This document shows, piece by piece, positions 46,125-57,700 of a DNA stretch of 64,000 bases (its first letter is position 1; every line of letters begins with the position of its first letter). The stretch is from Jackrogersella multiformis (taxonomy: Eukaryota; Ascomycota; Sordariomycetes; Xylariales; Hypoxylaceae). The DNA is taken from assembly GCA_902806575.1 (NCBI GenBank), contig CADCXD010000001.1:2914001-2978000 (forward strand), in the 5' to 3' direction. The notes under the pieces were generated by a model, which saw only the letters and a program-made list of their open reading frames with translations, did not search any database and was not told the origin of the DNA. The position numbers were made by a program, and so were the translations under genes.

Positions 46125-47497
46125 TTACTTCTCCTCGGGGGGCGCCGCTCCACCTGTCGTCGGGAAACCCATAGCTATCTTGAAGTAATCCTATCGCGTC
46201 GTCAGTACAGCCCCGACACAATCTAAGCTATAAAAATAAAAAATAAAAATAAAAAGAGCCAAAAAAACCCAGCAAAACATTTGATCCGGCTAGACAAGCC
46301 GATGGCGGCAACTGGGGGAAGAGGGGGGAACTCACGTATATCATCCACTGCAGACCGGTCAAGGTCCCGATCATGACGATCCTCACCGGCAAGCCATTCC
46401 ACAGGCCCATGAAGCCCATGTCCTTGTAGTTCCTCGCGACGGCGGCGCCGAAGGCCTCGCCGGTCTTGCGGTTGGCGTTCAGCTTGCTGACCAGCACGTC
46501 GGCCGGGTGGGAGACGGCGGCGCACAGGATGCCGGCGAGGTAGCCGGCGGAGAAGGAGACGGCGGTCTGGGCGCCCTTGCCGTAGTCGCTCTTCTGGCCC
46601 GGCAGCCGCCGGTACGCCTCCTCGACGATGCGCTCGAACGAGGCGAACTTCATCATGGTGTAGGGGATCTGCCGGCCCCACAGCGGGTACAGGCCTTTGT
46701 ACAGGCCGCCGACGCCCTCGGCCGCGACGATCTTGCGGATGCCGTCGACGGTGCCGGCGTACGGGGGCGGGATGGTGGTCTGCATGCGCACCTTGACGGC
46801 CTCGAGCGGGCACAGCGCGAGGTCGGCGAGGAACTCGGCCGACGCGGACGCCGCCAGGTACAGCACCGTCTTGTACTTATACGAGTTCTCGGGCCCCGCG
46901 AGGACCGAGTACTGCCGCTTGAAGTACTCGTACCAGCCGTACTTGAAGGCGCCCTGGGCCGAGTACCCGAACAGCGTCGGGCTCCAGCCCGTGAAGATGC
47001 CGCGCACGCCCTCGCCCCGGAAGATCAGGCCCCAGGCCTGGAAGTTCCCTTTGTACAGCTTCGCGTCCACCTGGCGGCGGCACTTGACGAGGTCCAGGGG
47101 CGTCATGGCGGTGTGGGTTAGGCCCTGCGACGCCGATTGTGAGACACGGGTTCTTGAACGGGGTTGGGCACGCGCGAGGAAAGTATCAGGCGTCTGCCCA
47201 GTGACTTACGCAGGCTAGGAGGCCGCCGAACGTGGCGGCGGCGTAGAACGTAGGGGTGTAGAGCTCCATGGTCTTGGCCTCCGTCGTGCCTTTGGCCTTG
47301 TCGAACTCGGCCTGGGCCTCGGAGCTGAGCTTCAGGGCCTTGCTCTTGGCGTCGTCGATGACCGAGTAAGCGGCGTAGAGCTCAGGGCGGGCCTGGTACG
47401 GGGTGGGTTTGGAAGCCGGGACGGGCCGGGCCCGTGGGTTTAGCGGCGAGGCGAAAGATTGGTGGAGGACATGTTGATTAGGGAAAAGGTACGACAT
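46125..47497 (-). CDS. Mitochondrial phosphate carrier (SLC25 family)
   Basis: Three exons: 47497-47210, 47124-46336 and 46190-46125; 380 aa. Family knowledge: imports phosphate with protons across the inner membrane for ATP synthesis. After a ~90-residue N-terminal extension come three carrier repeats, each with its signature: PLDLVKCRRQ, PLEAVKVRMQ and the divergent HPADVLVSKLN. Specific to phosphate carriers are GWSPTLFGYSAQGAFKYGWY and YPLWGRQIPYTMMKF. The last exon encodes 21 residues (DYFKIAMGFPTTGG plus tail) that complete the final helix. Exon 2 is strongly GC-rich at third positions, so open frames on other strands are shadows. Mir1-type and Pic2-type carriers cannot be separated here. 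Confidence 0.97.
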
Positions 47498-48299
47498 GGT
47501 GGTTAGTTTCGATGGTATCTACGACGCTTAGGTTAGTTTGTTGTTGTTATAATTGATATTCGACGTCTTATAATCAGATAGTCACAAGTTTGTAGGTAAT
47601 ATGGCTCAATGAATAACGGCATACCGTTCCCCTAGAGTGTAAGATTACGAACCTATTTGGTTAAAGCCGGTCGCAAAGTCCAATGCTCTGGTATCTGGTA
47701 TTAATGACACGGCCGCGATAACAAGAATCGATATATCGAAGTAAGTTATGGGTGGCCGGCACACAAGGAGTACAGGCTCAAATGAGGTTCCTAGAGGCTT
47801 AAAGGTGTATTAGGGAAAAGGGTAAGATTTGATATACTGACGATCGAATTAACCAAGGTCTAAAGTCTTAAGTCCGGTCCATCCAATACCTTTCCTTCAA
47901 TGCCCAAGTTTTAAATGGGTTATTAGGTACCTACCAGGTATGCCGCCTATTTTCCCAAATTTTCCAATATCTTGATTTAGAAATTTGACCTTACTTAAGA
48001 AGGCAAATCCCCGGTAGCTACAAGTCCAATTCAATAATTTCTAACCTGACCTACACTAGTAACTTTTTACTCCTCTGATTGGAATGTAAGATATCTCGTG
48101 TTAGTGTATTAGTGACGTCGGAGGCACCGGCAGGGTTGAAAGTACGGAGCTTTGGTCTTTAGTGTAGTTAGCACCTACCTAGATGACCAATGAACGAGTA
48201 AGGTTTCCGATTCAGCGGGCCTATAAATGGAATCGTTAACTTTGAATTCGTATATTCTATTAGTTATATCAATCTAACTAAAAGTTCCGACTGTGCATT
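47498..48299. other. Promoter side of the phosphate carrier
   Basis: No gene seen. A few TACCTACCAGGTA/ACCTAGA motifs (about 47928-47942, 48172-48183). Confidence 0.45.
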
Positions 48300-49160
48300 A
48301 AGCAGCATTTCAGCCACCCATAGTGACCCAGATGAATTAAAAAAAACCCCAAATTAAATAATGATTAAACAATAAATAATATTACATAAAAAATGAGAAA
48401 GTTAGTGACTAGATAAAGGTGGCTCCGCTAATCCCTTGAGGGATAAGGCTACGCCGCCGTGAATAACCTTTACGTGTAACCACGATTATCTTTGGTAATA
48501 ATGTATACACCTTTACCACTTTCAGCCGTACTTAAAGACAATTTATTAGAGGTATTATACAATAAGATCTATAAACATACTCAATAAGCTAAGTAGTTTT
48601 CAATTATACTTATCATTAACATGCATTTATTTTGATATAAAATATTAGGTATGCAGTTCATCGACTAGACGTTGGTTGGTATTATTAATTTTTAATAATG
48701 CTTAAGATAAACTGACTCCCCTTCAAAGGTAAAAATATTGCCTTTTTGTGCCCTATATAACACTGTAGGAGTAGCTACACCTAAATAATTAGCACATTCA
48801 TTTAACGAATTAAATGAGTATAAAGTTTCTGCACCTGATATCCAAACTATGGCCAAAGGACTTGGAGGAGGATATGTTCCGATATCTATTCGATAATCTT
48901 TACTTTGATATAAACTAAAACAACCTTCTGCTTCTATAAATCCAACTAACCATACAATATTTGATTAAAGATAAGAAGTTTCTACATGGATCTTAGGTAA
49001 AACCTGGGAATAGGTATACCTACAGTAGCTCTTGCTTCAGTAAATGTACCAATTTAGTATAATATGGAAATTAGGTATGCTTTAAAGCCGCAGTGGGGAA
49101 CTAAAGCTCTTTAAACAATGCCCCACCTAAAAGTCTAAAAAGTCTAACTTTAGTAGATCT
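48300..49160 (-). pseudogene. Nuclear mitochondrial insertion (NUMT) with homing-endonuclease fragment
   Basis: An AT-rich patch whose minus strand is open from 48964 to 48692 (90 codons after a stop). The translation has LVGFIEAEGCF, the LAGLIDADG endonuclease motif as seen in fungal mitochondrial introns. It then has SFNSLNECANYLGVATPTVL, resembling the NUMOD1 DNA-binding module found next to such enzymes. Codon use is mitochondrial-like (TTA, ATA, GCA). Further downstream on that strand (about 48680-48640) is AGTCGATGAACTGCATAC, resembling a group I intron core. The edges are approximate. No start codon or full-length enzyme is present, so it is a relic transferred to the nucleus. Confidence 0.72.
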
Positions 49161-49443
49161 TCCGTCATCCCAAACCCCCACATACATTTTAAACCAAGCC
49201 TATTAATAATTTTACTACGCAACAACCGTTCACAGCCCTGACCATCGACACGACAAAGCCGCCTTTGGACGAGAATACCTTCAGCAAACATAGACGAACC
49301 ATTGTATCGGAGAAGAATACTTGGCCCAATTTAACAAAACTCGCCTTAGGTACCAAAAGGAGTTTAGGTAGAGAATATCACTGTCACATTGCAGTCTAAT
49401 AGTATAATACCTACACCATCTCGACGTACGGTACCATAGAAAC
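49161..49443. promoter_or_regulatory. Probable promoter of the CBS-domain gene
   Basis: Short spacer between the mitochondrial-like patch and the CBS gene start. No individual sites assigned. Confidence 0.35.
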
Positions 49444-50171
49444 ATGGCACAGGCAATACAGAGTGCCGCACATATTGGCCCAACGGCTCTCGGAAGTGAA
49501 CCGTTCGTATCAAAATGGTCGTCGCGGTATAGAGGAGTAAGATATCTACCACTCCTATTTAGTCTTGCAAGTCACGCAATGGCTTCATACACGTATACTA
49601 CACCACACCATATATAATACATACCAACGATATATCTACCTACTCAACCTACCTAACCCAACCTACACAGTGTATATACCTACCTATATCTACGCATTTA
49701 CAGCTTTCCACATAAACCTTATCCAGCAAGACTAACAAGCCCTCCACGCACCAGGCCACAGTGCAAGACCTCGAGCCCCCCTCGGCCCTCTCCCTCAATC
49801 CCACCGACCCCATCTCGCTCGCCGTGATCTCCGCCTTCGAGCGCGACTACACGCACCTGACCATCGTGGACTCGGAGACGCGTGCGCTGCTGGGCTACAT
49901 CGCCATACCCGCGCTGCAGGCGCAGCTCGACTCGGGCCGCGTGCAGCCCGGCGACCCCCTCTCCAAAGCCATGGCCCGCTTCGAGCGCAAGGGCAAGAAG
50001 TACCGCGTCATCACCATGGCCACCCCCCTCGAGGACCTCGAGGAGTTCTTCGAAGGCGGCGGCGGCCAGAAGCAGGAGTTCGCTGTTGTCACTGATGAGG
50101 ATAGGAGGTTCGTCCTCGGCGTCGCTACGCGGAGCGACTTGGAGGAGTTTGTGAAGAGGAGGCCGGCGTGA
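49444..50171 (+). CDS. CBS-domain protein, fungal conserved
   Basis: Two exons, 49444-49536 and 49755-50171, 169 aa. The first exon ends TATAGAGGA before GTAAGA; the 218-bp intron has GACTAAC 18 bases before its CAG. The join yields SRYRGATVQDLEPPSALSL, a natural start of the domain. A CBS pair covers most of residues 35-165: first repeat LEPPSALSLNPTDPISLAVI with THLTIVDSETRALLGYI; second repeat with FAVVTDEDRRFVLGVATRSD. Family knowledge: CBS pairs bind adenosine nucleotides and act as sensors. No catalytic domain is attached, so the function is open. Exon 2 is GC-rich at third positions. Confidence 0.9.
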
Positions 50172-50710
50172 GGGGCGAGGGGCGAGGGGCGAGGGGGTGA
50201 TGCTCGGGATACTAGTATGCATGTTGTGACTACCGAGGCACGGGTCGATATCATGAGGGCATGGGAAGCGGGTTATCAATATGGGGGGCATCCATGGGAA
50301 ACGGCGCTATGCGAAGAGGCTGATTTGCTACGACATGTCTGCGGTTGTTTTCGATGATTTGCTTGCGTTGAGGGATTCAACACTACCTCGAGCTAGACGG
50401 GCTATACACACGAGTCTCATTCAACAAGAAATGAAGGCGCTATGCGAAGATTGGCGACCAAACCGTCGGTAAGTTGTATCTACGTATTGTACCTTAGATT
50501 GCGTACCGTCGATATAAAGATTTATATATAAAATTTTATGCCATAATTCGTAACCCCCTCTATCCCAACTAATCATAGAATTCATACTAGCCAATTTAAG
50601 CCTCCACGTCACCTCGTAACAGAACGCAACAACCCATAACACTTAACGCTCTCGCAGGAACGCTTTCGTACTTCATGTTCGCTCGCTCGCTCGCTTGCTT
50701 AGCTGCCTGC
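50172..50710. other. Convergent spacer CBS gene / FABP-like gene
   Basis: 3'-flanking sequence. A GGGGCGA triplet repeat lies directly after the CBS stop (50172-50193) and a GCTCGCTCGCTCGCTTGCTTAGC tract at about 50684-50703. No gene seen. Confidence 0.5.
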
Positions 50711-51453
50711 TCAGGCGTTCTCGGGGATCCAGTCGTACACCAGCTTGAAGGCGACGTACTTGCCGGCCTTGGCGACGACGATATTCCTGGCGTAGCGCCT
50801 CTCGCCGCCGACGTCCTGGAAGCCCCAGACCTGGAGGGCGGTCCACCCGTTGTCGAGGCTGTCGACCTGGCTGATGATGTGGGTCTCGCCGGCGGGGCCG
50901 GCCTTCTCGGCGGCGCCCTCGAGCCAGTCGCGCGCCACGAAGTCGTCGTCGACCCACTTGCTCGTCCGCGCCTCGCCGCCGGGCGCCGCGAACGCCGCGA
51001 GGTCCGCGCCGCTGGCCCACCGGGTGCGGCCCCGCGCCCGCCCGAACAGCCAGTCGCTGTGCTCGCGGTACTCGTAGTCCAGGCACCGGTTCTCCGTCGT
51101 GCCGCTGATGCCCGCCGACGCCACCTGCTCGATGTCCACGCGCGCCACGAGCGTGCCCTCGGGCGCCGCGCTCGGCGCCAGCGGCGCCCCCTGGTACTGC
51201 TTCACGTGCAGCGTTATCGTCGCCGTGTTGATGGTCTTGCGGATCAGCCACCCCACGCCCTGCAGCGCGAGGGCAGGCTCCACGCTGTCGGAGAGGTTCT
51301 TGTTCTGTTTTCAGGGGGAGAGGGGTTGTTGTTAGATATAGGTAGGTATGTAGGTAGGGAGGTAGTTAGAAGCTTGTATGATAATTGTTTCTTGCTTACC
51401 ATAACCCACCTGCCGTTCAGGTCTCCGATTGTCTTATTCGCCGGGGCCGCCAT
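50711..51453 (-). CDS. Conserved fungal protein, possibly lipocalin/FABP-like, 215 aa
   Basis: Two exons, 51453-51400 and 51304-50711, joined in phase 0 by a 95-bp intron. The start reads MAAPANKTIGDLNGRWVM and continues NKNLSDSVEPALALQGVGWL, then IRKTINTATITLHVKQY. This layout (short helix, GRW strand, then two helices with Gly-Val-Gly and an Arg-Lys, then alternating beta strands) resembles the start of intracellular fatty-acid-binding proteins. Later segments such as ENRCLDYEYREHSDWLFG and THIISQVDSLDNGWTALQVW are also beta-rich with many Trp. There is no signal peptide or membrane helix. I do not know a characterised homologue; the lipid-binding idea is inference from pattern only. Strong GC3 bias. 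Confidence 0.85.
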
Positions 51454-53451
51454 GGCGTTCGAATGTCTCGCCGCTGTGAGCGGTGGAGGGGAAATAACGA
51501 GAAGCTTGTAGGTAGCTCTTGGAGCTATGTGATGGGTTTGACTTGGCAAAATAACGCAGGGTAGACTAACGTTGTACCGAGAAACCCGAAGAAAGGGAGA
51601 GACAGCAAGACGACCATAAAACAACAAACAGAAATCAGGTTACGAAGAGGAAACAGTTGAATAAGAAAGAAAAGAAGAAGAAGAAGGAAAAAAAGTCAAG
51701 CTGATATTGTTGAGAAGCCAGTTGTTAATTAATCCCGTTTTTGCTTACCATTCTAGGTAATCATATGTTTCCAATGAACACGAAATCAATCGTGGATGGA
51801 GAGCTGAATACGGATGACGCTTTCAAAAGTCATTTCCATAAGACGACCCCTGTCAATCAGACCTGCTAACAGCTGTATGCTAAGATCTAGATAAATGTAT
51901 TTTATTACATCAATATATTTCATTATTTTATATCTGCTTTATACAAAAGGCTCTAGAATTTTGTAAAATACGAATGATAATACTAATTCTTTAGTAATTA
52001 ATATGAATTACTTTATAGTATTAAATAATGAACACTATTATAAAATGCTGTAAGAAAGTAGGTAAGTTTAAAGTATACATTATATTGTATGCTTACAGCT
52101 GGTTGGCGAGAGGAAACAGCTGTTGCCGAGACTGACAGGGGTCGTTCCATGGAAAAGACTTTTGAAAGCGTCAACAGTACATACGATTCCTACAATTCCT
52201 ACAATTCCTACAATTCCTATTCGGTCTCGAAGAAGGAAGAGCTGTCAGCATCCCACTTGTGGAGGGGTCGACTACTCATTTCCTAATCGGGTAATGACAA
52301 GTCTGTCCACATTGGGCATTGCGGGGTATACTTACTAGTACCTAAAGCGGGCATAGTTGCTATTGATTCTATCGACGCTATCGACGCTATTGACGGCCAT
52401 CTCTGCCAACCCGTTCCTGCCAATGTTCGCGTATATCCTCTAGGGTTATTTTAAAGTTGGATTTATAAATTTACTAGGTATATGCCCAGGCAATCAATGG
52501 GACATCATATCTTCTATCATCTTATCCTAATTTATTCATTACTAACCGATCTGTCTATTCGACATGTACCTGGGTTACATTAAGGGAATACACTAGCTGA
52601 CTAGTAATAAAAATATATACACTTATCTCATCACATCACATCACATCATATCTCATTTTTGTTGGTATTCATGTATGTATGTTATAGGTATCTTGAAATA
52701 GCTCCTAAGCTGAACAATGTCGATAATCACAACCCTAGTTACTTCTTGAACTTAGTGAGTTTTCATATCCTACCTAGGTAGTTACATTTTGCTCTAGCAC
52801 GATTCTTAAAGGAAGACCGAAGGAGAAACAGACTGAAGCTGCCGAGAAGCTCGGCATTGCTACTATAACCTCCAGAGAATATGATTCCAACTTGTCCGAG
52901 GTCTGGCTTACAATTCGGTATTTTAGTTTTCATGTGATGTAACTGAAACTAGGTATGCAGTCGTAACTACTACAGACGAATAGTACGCTTGCCTGCGCGG
53001 CCTTGAAACGTTACCTGGTTTCTTCAGCGCTTAAGGGGGCAATATAATATCTAGAATCTTCAGGTTTTAGGAAGTTCTAAACGTGTTGTTATTAGAAGGA
53101 TTAGGTCCCAGGACTAAGTAGGATGAACCTATCCACATCCCCGGGAATTTATACATGAATGTGTTCGAATCGGAAAAAGGAGGATATCCTACTCATACAA
53201 TTATCACCGTCTTCTGCCTGCTCCTATACACCGAAACTTTTTAAGACGACAGCCTACCATCGCCTCCTGCAATCCAGATCCGTCATCGACCCGTTATCAT
53301 GGAGTCATCACTGGCAACCAGTTGCTTTCCTCCTAGGCTCGGAAAGATTTGAGATCACCATCGCCGTTTGGCTGCTTGCTAATACAATACCCACCCCGAA
53401 AGATGAACGTCTTGGGGGTTGTTAAGTTGTCATCAAGAATAACGTCTCACG
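51454..53451. other. 2-kb spacer with short tandem repeats
   Basis: No gene supported. Contains an AAGAAGAAGAAG tract (51670-51690), an AT-rich patch (51890-52090), the 9-bp array listed separately, a (CTATCGACG)n run at 52362-52392 and a (CACAT)n run at 52632-52650. Confidence 0.5.
52186..52219. repeat. ATTCCTACA 9-bp tandem array
   Basis: Nearly four head-to-tail copies of ATTCCTACA. In the plus frames it would read as a repeated Ser-Tyr-Asn tripeptide, but the frame has no other support as a gene. Confidence 0.85.
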
Positions 53452-54724
53452 TTACGGCCACCATTTCATCTTTTTATAACTTTCGATCACCTCCTCGACC
53501 AGCTCCTTGGTGATGGTTGGCTTTTGGTATTTGAACCCAACCACCTCTTCCAGCCGGCTGCCGTCCATGCTGAGGTCCGTATCCTTCAGCAGCTCTTTTT
53601 CCATAAAAGGAGTCAATGGACCCGGTCTTGTTATTCCGGCGTCGGAGAGAAGGTCCGCCCAAGGCCCAAGAACATCATCATTGACATCGTCCACAACGCT
53701 GTCCATGTTGAGACGGGCGAGGTTGCTCATAAGCTGGCCTTGGAATCCAGTCTCGATCCCGAACACTTCACCGATGATGTCGGCGAGTACGCCCTGATTC
53801 GTCGTACCTTTGTCGACAACGTTGAATATCGGTACGGAGCCCATGCTCTTCTCATCCCAATTGGCCTTGCCGGCGTCGTACCAGGCGGTAACGGCCCACA
53901 GAGCGCGTGTAACATCGTCGATGTGGGATGTGTTTGTGCGCAAATCCTTGGACCATAACCATTTCATCTCCTCGCCAAGTGCTTGGTAGACGCGCGCCAT
54001 GCACAGCGCCGTCGCTACCCATTGAGATGCGTACGGGCCATAAACGTGGGGTAGGCGCACGATAACGAGGTTCAAACTGCGAGGGGGGAGAAAAGAGCCT
54101 AGGGTCAGACTAAAAGCCAACTTGATATGAGACTAAGAGCGCCAACTTACCCTTCAATCTTGGCGAGCTCCTCCTCCGCTTGAAGCTTGAAGACGGCAAT
54201 CTTGCTCCAAGGTTTGAGCTTATCGTTCTCTTTACTCGGCGACGAATTTGGCTTATACACCATGCCCGTGCTCAACTCCACAAAGCATTTGACTTTCCGT
54301 TTCGCCGCCTCTCTGCCGACTGCCAACGACAAGCCTAGGGATCGCACTTTGTAAACTTCATCCTCCTGTGAATATCTCGTCTCGCCGCCGCAGTTGAATA
54401 CATAATCCCACTGTTTGCCGTCGGCACGGTCAAATATTCGCGCTAGAGCCTCTGTACGGAGAAGGACTTCTGATTAGCATGACTCAAGTACACGAGGCTA
54501 GACAGAACTCATGACATACGCTCTTTACTCGCGTCCGCCTGGATAAACCTATCTGAAGTGCATGCTTTTTCGTGCTCTGGCGCCAACCAAGCAAGCTGAG
54601 GCAATACTTTGTCCACTATGCGAACATCGGAGGCGAGTTCGTTCTCGTGTATGTAGAGAGCCAGGAATCGACCGATATAACCTAGCCCGCCGATGAGGAG
54701 TACCGACGGTTTTTCTGCGGCCAT
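53452..54724 (-). CDS. Extended short-chain dehydrogenase / NAD-dependent epimerase family
   Basis: Three exons: 54724-54520, 54451-54151 and 54076-53452; 376 aa. Residues 8-20 form the NAD(P)-binding glycine motif (LLIGGLGYIGRFL). The joins rebuild DYVFNCGGETRYSQ, CFVELSTGMVYKPNSS and LNLVIVRLPHVYGPYASQ, blocks of the extended SDR/epimerase family. In most family members an active-site YxxxK follows the STGxVY strand; here that position reads IAVFKLQAEE, with Ile where Tyr is expected. The enzyme may use another residue or be non-catalytic. The substrate is unknown. The final ~130 residues form the variable substrate-binding part. Confidence 0.92.
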
Positions 54725-57700
54725 TGTGTGCGCTATTGTAACCCGATGTGTTACGGGTGATTAGAGAGGGGAGAGGGAGGGAGGGGGGAGGATGAGAGAA
54801 TAGGAATCGAAGCGCAGCTCAAGCGCAGGGCTCGACGTCCGAGGGGGTTCGCGGTCGCAAAGCAGATGATAGATAAAGCTATTATTGTTTGGATATGGGT
54901 TCGGCCTTGGAAGACTTGAAGGGAGCTGAACCTCGAACAAGCTACAGAGCACCGACACGATGGTTATGTAGGTTATGTACTAAAGACCCAAGGGAATGCC
55001 TGTATTGTTCTAAGGTGGAGCAAGGGGTATCCGTCCAACTCCGTCGAAGATTGTGTCAGCTGCCCAAAGCTAGTAGCATTGGTTCATTTCGTGGGTTTAG
55101 GGGGGGAGGGGGGCCAGGAGAGCGGATCCTGTCCAAGCGAGGAGGCCAGCCCTATATAGACGGGACAAGAGATAATAAATATATCTAGTGTAGGTAGGTA
55201 AGGTACCTAGGTAGGTTAGGTAGGTTAGGTAAAATACGTATTGTAGATTATGTAAATACCAAGAGAGACAAGAAGGAATAATATTTATTTGACTGTTCAA
55301 TACTTGTGATGTCTAGTGCAACCCCAACTGGAGGTGAACAAAATGATGATAATAATACCATCGGTAGGTAAGTGATGATAATAATAACACCTAGTAATAC
55401 CTACCTACCTAGGTACTAGGTAGCGATAAATAATGATGATGTACCGTACCTAAGTATGTGCAATGTGACGCAGGGGAGGCTTGGTTTTATTATGTACATA
55501 CGTACGGGATGTGTGTATGGTATGGATGGGACATACACTACATGAAATACCTACACATCTACATAATGTAGGTAGTAATGTAGCATCTGCAAAGAACATT
55601 GAAGGATGTTCTGGTCTAATGGAATAGTGGGAGAGGAAGAGGGAAGAAGCAAAAAGCAAGAGTATCCTCTATGCAACCTGCGTGTAGATCGGTACACCAT
55701 GGGCCATGGGGGGAGGCCGCCACCGCCGCCACCGCCGCGCAGCCTAACGGACTAGGAACGGGTATGGATATGATGGATGAGGTATGGTGGATGGAGACTA
55801 CCTTCCTACCTTCCTAGGGTATCAGGAGAAGTTGTGGAGACCCAGCGGGTTGCTCCTTGTGGTTCATTAATGCACCAAGTGATTGCGGTAACCGCTAAAA
55901 GAGCAGCTTGGCTGCAACCCCCTTGTCCTGGTGTACTACACTGCATATCTACCTAGGTAGTGTAAGTACGGAAGATGGGGCTCGGGCTAGGAAGCTAGGG
56001 AAAAGGCTTGGTAATGAGCATTGGGCACTTGGGCAGTGCACCGGGGGGGAATTCTCATGATATGGATGTATGAAGACCTTCCTTCTCATTAAAGAGACAA
56101 TCTGAGATGCGTATGTAGGTCAACTACATACATACACTGGGTAGTACGTAGGATGTTGTAGCCGTGTAGGTGTACATAAACGTCGCAGGTAGAGACGCCA
56201 CCGCCTTGTACGTGCTCATCCATACCTATGTATGTAAGTAGTAGTGCGCAGTTGCTATGTATAGCAACTATGCGATGTGACTCGAAGATCAAGTATTAAA
56301 ATTTTTTGACTGATGTGATTATTATTTAATCAATGAGACCTTGGTCTTAGACTAAGTATTACAATCCTATAAGGAGGTAAGTGAAAAGAGATGGATCCCG
56401 ATGTATATAACAAGAATGAAATGAAAGTTTAAGTTGAGAATTAAGAATTAAAAGATAAAGCTTTCATCATTGATCATGAGAGTCGTGATATCCCGACGAC
56501 GAAAGGCATATCCTAGGAAGGAATTAAGAAGAAAGACTTGAAAGTAACTTTTATTCTGATTAATGATCAGTTATGGTTAGACCAGGGAGATACCTGGGTA
56601 CTTAAGTACCTACCTACATAAGGTATGTACGAAGTACCTAGGTAGAAAATTCAAGTCAACATCTTTTAAGTCGTAAATCTGAAACACATAATTCTCTTCT
56701 TCAATATTTTATATACCACACTATCAACATTGTTCCAACACTATTCCAAACCAATATAATCACTGACAACAGAAAATTCTACTATTTATCATCATTACGT
56801 ATAATGCGGAATTTATCCAGATTCTACTACGCCATTTGACCATAGGACTTAAGTCCAATGCTTCGGTACAATACCTATGGGTCAGCGGGTGTTAGCAACG
56901 AACGACACGGCCGATATGTAATTGGGTTCCAACCTTAGGGGCGACAATCCCGAAATGCATCGGCGCTCTACACTACACTAATAGTATAACTACACTAGCG
57001 TAGCTTGCTCGTGGGTATCCTGATCCTGATCGTCTACTACTAGTACGTATATAGGTAGTTTGGAGATTGGATACGCATGCCACATAAGGCACGTATTTCC
57101 GAGACCATCCTCAAATCCCCATCTTACCACAACATGGAGTCATCCATCATCTCTAACCTTGAACGGGTCTTTCCGAGTCTTAGTCTCGTATCAAACCATC
57201 AAAATTCAAGCGTCTCTCCGCCTCTACGACAGGGTCAGTTTCGGTATCGTACATAACATACCTTTACTAAGCAGTATATGCTGGTGGTATATGCATTATC
57301 ATAATGATAATGAGGCTCTCTTAAGCATCCAAGAAAGACTTCGTCCGATGTGACAGCTACTAAACCGATCTTCATCCTCATCTCAACCGTTAAACGTCCC
57401 CGGACTTTAAGATCGTCTGTGTCAGATATCCGCTTCAAGTCCCTTCTTCTTAAGCCCGCAGCACTTTACACTAGTACATCACAGAGTATAAACCACATAA
57501 TACACCACATAGTATACACTACATCGTACACAACACTACCTTACATAGTAAACAGACAAATTATCATCGAGAAACACGCAAACTCACGATGTTTATGTTA
57601 TTTCTAACATCCATATCCGCGCTCACATCTCATTCCACCCTCTCACCTCCTAGCTAAGGTTAGCACCTCTTTTGTCCTTCATACTCGTACATAATCATCC

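Noticed and set aside
46223..47121. Long alternative frames on both strands over the mitochondrial carrier
   Set aside because: Shadows of the GC3-rich carrier exon; no protein family features.
50673..51511. Plus-strand frame of 278 codons opposite the FABP-like gene
   Set aside because: Antisense shadow; the minus-strand frame has proper splice sites and protein-like composition.
52089..52286. Frame with Tyr-Asn-Ser repeats
   Set aside because: It is the 9-bp tandem array in translation; nothing else supports a gene.
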